NCBI GenBank assembly: GCA_020634375.1
Contig: JACKBX010000011.1
Location: 124,001 to 188,000 of the forward strand
Source: Ardenticatenaceae bacterium
GTDB taxonomy: Bacteria > Chloroflexota > Anaerolineae > Promineifilales > Promineifilaceae
Direction of reading: 5' to 3'
Length of the DNA: 64,000 nucleotides
Shown: positions 60,893-64,000 of the stretch, piece by piece
Position numbering within the stretch: the first letter of the stretch is position 1
How the letters are laid out: each line of letters opens with the position of its first letter
Notes under the pieces: model-generated
Seen by the model: only the letters and a program-made list of their open reading frames with translations
The model's database searches: none
Told to the model about the DNA's origin: nothing
Translations under genes and position numbers: made by a program

Positions 60893-62188
60893 ATGACCAA
60901 GACTTTTGGGAGTCTGTATGGGGCGCGAAGTGCATGGCGACTTCGCGCCCTTTTTATTACGTTAGGCGTAGCTGTTGCCCTGCTGACTTTATTGGTGACA
61001 CCTTTGTATACAGCGGCAAGCAATACGGCCGTCCTTGCTCGTAGTGTTGATTCTTCAGTCTCGCCATCAGCTATTCTCACAGATACCATCACTCACACTC
61101 AGGCTTTTACGGCCCATTTACCAATTGTGACAACGCCTCCCTTGCCATTTCCCCCTCCGCTGCCGCCTCCGCTCGTGTTTACGGGAACGGAGCCGATTGA
61201 CTTTACGGCCGTTTACAGCGACCTACAAACACAAGGTCTGGAATTAGCTTTCAACAAGATTGGCTTCCACCATGGCGTTGGCGGCATCGCCGGAGACGAC
61301 CCCGAATTTGTGCAAATGATCACCGACCTCGACGCCGCAGGCACGCCCTTCTTCCTCAAAAGCACAGACAACGCCCAACCCATTTACATTGCCCAAGAGC
61401 TAATGCGCAGCAGCGGCATCTCCCACACACTGGTTTTTCGGCGAGCCAGCGGCCCCAATGGCGATTACAACGTACCCAATTACGACCTATCCCCAGCCGA
61501 TGCAGCATTAGCCCATTGGCAGTTGCACATGGATGGCTTCCCTCCAGAACTTGACCCTAGCCTAATCTGGATCGAGACAATTAACGAAGTAGATAAAACC
61601 CGATCAGAATGGCTGGCCGAATTTGCTTTAGAAACAGCACAATTGGCTATTGCAAATGGATATAGGTGGGCTGCCTTCGGTTGGTCTTCGGGCGAACCAG
61701 AGCCGGAGGATTGGGAATCTCCTGCTATGCTGGAATTTCTGCAATTTGCCGGAGAACATCCCGATCAAGTTGCCATTGCCTTACACGAGTATAGTTTGAA
61801 TAACGATCTCGTGAGCTTATGGTATCCCTATTTGTTAGGACGGTTTCAGCTACTGTTTCAGGTATGCGATGAACATAATATCCCCCGTCCAACGGTACTC
61901 ATTACAGAGTGGGGCTGGACCTATTCAAGTATGCCCCCTGTGGAAGAAGCCATGCAGGATATTATTTGGGCCTCATGGTTGTATGCAGCCTATCCACAAG
62001 TAAAGGGAGCGGCCGTTTGGTATTTAGGGGGAGAGTTTGGGGGAATTGCAGAACAGACTCGGCTGCTAATCAGTCCGATACGAGATTACAGTCTAACACA
62101 TTATTTTGGCTACACTCCTGGAATTGGAGCCATTGACACAACTCTATTTACACCCAATCCGCCAACGCGGTACCCTTGGGAAAAGTAG
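60893..62188 (+). CDS. secreted cellulase-like glycosidase (TIM-barrel, GH clan A type)
   Basis: 431 aa. Signal sequence with positively charged N-region and hydrophobic core (ALFITLGVAVALLTLLVTP). A Pro-rich segment (PLPFPPPLPPPL) is followed by the barrel with FNKIGFHHGVGG, IWIETINEVDK (Glu as acid, ~225) and TVLITEWGWTY (Glu as nucleophile, ~340), as in clan GH-A. Family level is not certain. The ORF opens with a terminator hairpin (60921-60950) encoding GARSAWRLRA. If that hairpin stops transcription, this gene needs its own promoter or antitermination. Confidence 0.8.
   Translation: MTKTFGSLYGARSAWRLRALFITLGVAVALLTLLVTPLYTAASNTAVLARSVDSSVSPSAILTDTITHTQAFTAHLPIVTTPPLPFPPPLPPPLVFTGTEPIDFTAVYSDLQTQGLELAFNKIGFHHGVGGIAGDDPEFVQMITDLDAAGTPFFLKSTDNAQPIYIAQELMRSSGISHTLVFRRASGPNGDYNVPNYDLSPADAALAHWQLHMDGFPPELDPSLIWIETINEVDKTRSEWLAEFALETAQLAIANGYRWAAFGWSSGEPEPEDWESPAMLEFLQFAGEHPDQVAIALHEYSLNNDLVSLWYPYLLGRFQLLFQVCDEHNIPRPTVLITEWGWTYSSMPPVEEAMQDIIWASWLYAAYPQVKGAAVWYLGGEFGGIAEQTRLLISPIRDYSLTHYFGYTPGIGAIDTTLFTPNPPTRYPWEK
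60921..60956 (+). terminator. rho-independent terminator inside the next ORF's start
   Basis: GGGCGCGAAGT (60921-60931), 8-nt loop, ACTTCGCGCCC (60940-60950), then TTTTTATT. It is a textbook terminator for the CBS-ACT gene but lies 30 bases inside the downstream ORF. Confidence 0.85.
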
Positions 62189-62189
62189 T

Positions 62190-62870
62190 TCACGTATCTT
62201 GCAGGGCTGCAACTGCCTCAGCCCGAACAATAGCTGTTGTTGCTAGTTGGGCCGCCAAACACATTGTCGCCAGGTCTGCATCATTAAATGGCTCATCTTC
62301 AAATTTGTTGATAGCCTGAAACACCCCCTTCACCCGTTCTTCATCTAATACGGGCACGCAGACCATAGAGCGTGTGCTAAAACGAAAAGTTTGGTCTACT
62401 GTCGTTGAAAATCGTGAATCACGTTGTACATCAGGAATAACAAGCGGTTCACGATTTTCAGCAACCCAGCCAGCAATGCCTGTTCCCAAAGGAATGCGGT
62501 GTCCAACAAGATTGTTTTTTACCTGACCATGGACAACGGCAAAAACTAATTCCTGGCTATCATCATCCACCAACATCAGAGAGCCATCACTCGCACCAAT
62601 ACACAACAGAGCCGATTGTAAAACACGCCCCAACAGTTTCATAACATTTGTATGGGGTGTGATGTTCATGGAAGCTTCTTGAAGGGTACGCAATGCTCGC
62701 AGCTTTAACCGCAGTTGCACCACTTCATCTTGCAAATCCGCCACCTCTTCTTTCAGGCGAATGTTTTCGTTTTGCAAATGCTGGATAGTGCCCTGCATAT
62801 ATCCGGGGGTAGCCACCGGCTTTTTTGCTGGCTTTTTAGACTGGCCAAACAAACGCTTGATGGATTCCAT
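62190..62870 (-). CDS. coiled-coil GAF domain protein
   Basis: 226 aa. A basic N-terminus (KRLFGQSKKPAKKPV) is followed by a coiled coil (QHLQNENIRLKEEVADLQDE, ~30-60) and a GAF domain (~70-215) with SDGSLMLVDDDSQELVFAVV, IPLGTGIAGWVAENREPLVI and SMVCVPVLDEERVKGVFQAI. No output domain, so it probably acts through protein contacts as a sensor or adaptor. It is convergent with the cellulase-like gene, 2 bp apart. Confidence 0.88.
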   Translation of the reverse strand: MESIKRLFGQSKKPAKKPVATPGYMQGTIQHLQNENIRLKEEVADLQDEVVQLRLKLRALRTLQEASMNITPHTNVMKLLGRVLQSALLCIGASDGSLMLVDDDSQELVFAVVHGQVKNNLVGHRIPLGTGIAGWVAENREPLVIPDVQRDSRFSTTVDQTFRFSTRSMVCVPVLDEERVKGVFQAINKFEDEPFNDADLATMCLAAQLATTAIVRAEAVAALQDT

Positions 62871-63127
62871 GGCAACCTCACTGGCGAGTGTAACGCTTAC
62901 CCTGGAGTGTGTTTACATCAACGAAATGGCAATGATTACTGGCAAGAAATCGCATGAAATCCGAAGGGTTTCTTGTTGACGATTCCTATTGCTCGCCGAA
63001 AACTATGGTTTGCTATCGTTGTACTTACTTACCTGAGGCAGCGATCTGGTTCAGTATAGGATGGTAAGCTGCTCACAGTATACCATGACTGGAGGAGTTT
63101 TTGAGATGCGTATTCCCCCCTCCCAGT

Positions 63128-63448
63128 TTAAGCGCGTGCTTGTGCCTGAACAATCCAATTGGCAGGATCGGCTTGCCAGTCGGCGGCTTTTGTTACTTCT
63201 TTCAAATACTCTGGCGTCAAAATTGCCAATTTAGCATAAGTTGTGACGCCTGCTTCCTGCAATCGGCGGGCAAAAGTTGGCCCAATCCCATTGATGAGTG
63301 TGAGATCGTCGGGGGAAACGGCCGTTTCCATCGCCACAGCCCCTTTCCCATTGACAACAGCATTACCCGCAACCCGCTCAAAAAGCATACTGGTGAATCC
63401 AACAAACAGTTTCACTATGTTTTGAGGTTTAATCATTTCGTGCAACAT
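63128..63448 (-). CDS. small helix-hairpin-helix (DUF4332-like) protein
   Basis: 106 aa from ATG 63448, 4 bases after GGAGGT; ATG 63436 is an alternative. The C-terminal half LTLINGIGPTFARRLQEAGV, TYAKLAILTPEYLKEV and DPANWIVQAQARA matches the HhH domain and tail of the protein at 7438-8043. The N-terminal part (NIVKLFVGFTSMLFERVAGN) is amphipathic and may contact the membrane. Function is unknown. The upstream gap contains the divergent start of the WXG100 gene. Confidence 0.78.
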   Translation of the reverse strand: MLHEMIKPQNIVKLFVGFTSMLFERVAGNAVVNGKGAVAMETAVSPDDLTLINGIGPTFARRLQEAGVTTYAKLAILTPEYLKEVTKAADWQADPANWIVQAQARA

Positions 63449-63635
63449 AAGTACCTCCAATTCCAGTTAAATCCATTCACAAAAGTCATATACACATTAT
63501 GTCATGACGCATTGCATTATAACATAGATTACACGCTGTGTGAATGCTTCTCGCTTGATTTTGCACTCCAGAAATATTAGACTTGCAGAAGGCAACTTGT
63601 AAAGTATTAAGAAGATGGCATGTGGAGGTAATGGA

Positions 63636-64000
63636 ATGGGTCAAGATATTTTTCAGGCACAATATGAAGATCTCGAAGAAATAGCCCGGCGATTCGACCA
63701 ACAAGCCCAGGAAAGCGACCAAATACGCACGTATATCCAGCAAAAACTAGATAGCTTGCGCAACGGTGGCTGGGAAGGAATGGGGTCCGATGCCTTTTAT
63801 GCCGAAATGGAAGATCAAGTCATGCCTGCATTAAAGCGATTGAGCGAAGCCATGGCTGAGGGCAATTACGTCACCCGACAAATCATGGATATGCTGCAAG
63901 TGGCAGAAGAAGAAGCGGCCAGCACGGTACAGACAGAGCCAGACGGCGGTAGTGCAGCAGCAACGGCCGTAATGGGTGCGGCCGCTACCGGAGCAGGCGG
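63636..64000 (+). CDS. WXG100-family protein (partial, runs off the window)
   Basis: At least 121 aa from ATG 63636, 7 bases after GGAGGT. The first ~95 residues form the WXG100 helical hairpin: a long helix (EDLEEIARRFDQQAQ), turn motif NGGWEGMGSDAFYAEM with the W-x-G, and a second helix. WXG100 proteins are substrates of ESX/type VII secretion. Here the frame continues past the usual ~100 residues into an Ala/Gly-rich stretch (MGAAATGAG), so it may be the N-terminal part of a larger exported protein. A TTGCAG...TATTAA promoter candidate lies at 63583-63610. Confidence 0.78.
   Translation, partial: MGQDIFQAQYEDLEEIARRFDQQAQESDQIRTYIQQKLDSLRNGGWEGMGSDAFYAEMEDQVMPALKRLSEAMAEGNYVTRQIMDMLQVAEEEAASTVQTEPDGGSAAATAVMGAAATGAG

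Larger units (their letters stand above)
700..63970. repeat. highly iterated palindrome ACGGCCGT, about 125 sites
   Basis: ACGGCCGT appears roughly once per 500 bp in all frames of coding DNA (ACG GCC GT as Thr-Ala-Val; AC GGC CGT as Asn/Asp-Gly-Arg; A CGG CCG T as Arg-Pro) and between genes. It is often followed by TCC, TGCC or ATCC. Chance expectation for this composition is about one. Large gaps without sites cover 9.0-11.9, 12.8-14.3, 15.9-17.5, 18.9-21.5 and 61.2-63.3 kb. Confidence 0.9.

Overview
The window looks like a chromosomal segment of a mesophilic member of the Chloroflexota (Anaerolineae/Ardenticatenia-like). This is inferred from gene content: a NuoC-NuoD fusion, a RicT/PSP1 protein, S1-domain proteins, PT-rich lipoproteins with repeated TPTPTP linkers, multi-GAF kinases and Fe-S genes. 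The repeat landscape, moderate GC and dense packing fit the same view. I found no rRNA, tRNA, CRISPR array, transposase or phage gene.

Layout. 1-4.5 kb: small hypothetical genes, a 21-bp tandem repeat block and an LRR-Roc (ROCO) GTPase. 4.5-9.2 kb: DUF302, Tex, a membrane-anchored helix-hairpin-helix protein and a queuosine-tRNA mannosyltransferase-like enzyme. 9.3-14.1 kb: iscX-nuoB-nuoCD-nuoI followed by mrp. 14.2-19.1 kb: ABC-class ATPase, ricT, HD hydrolase, moeA. 19.1-23.4 kb (minus strand): S1 protein, recA with LexA-type boxes, murJ, a small membrane protein. 23.5-25 kb: GH13 glucosidase. 25.1-34.8 kb: a tightly coupled signalling operon of two receivers, a 1623-aa multi-GAF histidine kinase, a threonine synthase fused to a receiver domain, a receiver-histidine kinase and an EamA exporter. 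34.9-39.3 kb: GNAT, glycosyltransferase, a peroxiredoxin-like gene with one in-frame TGA in a UxxC context (candidate selenoprotein), and an M42 peptidase. 39.3-51 kb: lipoproteins, a FadR-like regulator with a recognisable FadR operator followed by an alkyl-DHAP-synthase-like oxidase and GlpD, then duplicated and chimeric secreted-protein genes. 51-64 kb: dnaN, a ChlI/ChlD-type pair joined by a slippery A-run, GDPD-Nudix, a coaX operon, a CBS-ACT protein, a cellulase-like protein, GAF and HhH proteins, and the start of a WXG100 gene.

Two genome-wide signals overlay the genes. (1) The palindrome ACGGCCGT occurs about 125 times by hand count (about 1 expected by chance), inside and between genes, but it is nearly absent from nuo, mrp, ricT, recA and the S1 gene. 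It resembles the HIP1 palindrome of cyanobacteria. (2) Many intergenic gaps hold 7-nt-periodic degenerate repeats followed by their inverted copy, forming long hairpins. Two 21-bp tandem arrays (3 x 7) may belong to the same world.

The strongest leads are the threonine synthase-receiver fusion operon, the candidate Sec-containing peroxiredoxin, the FadR-controlled ether-lipid/glycerol-phosphate module, the frameshift-linked chelatase pair, and the ACGGCCGT palindrome.
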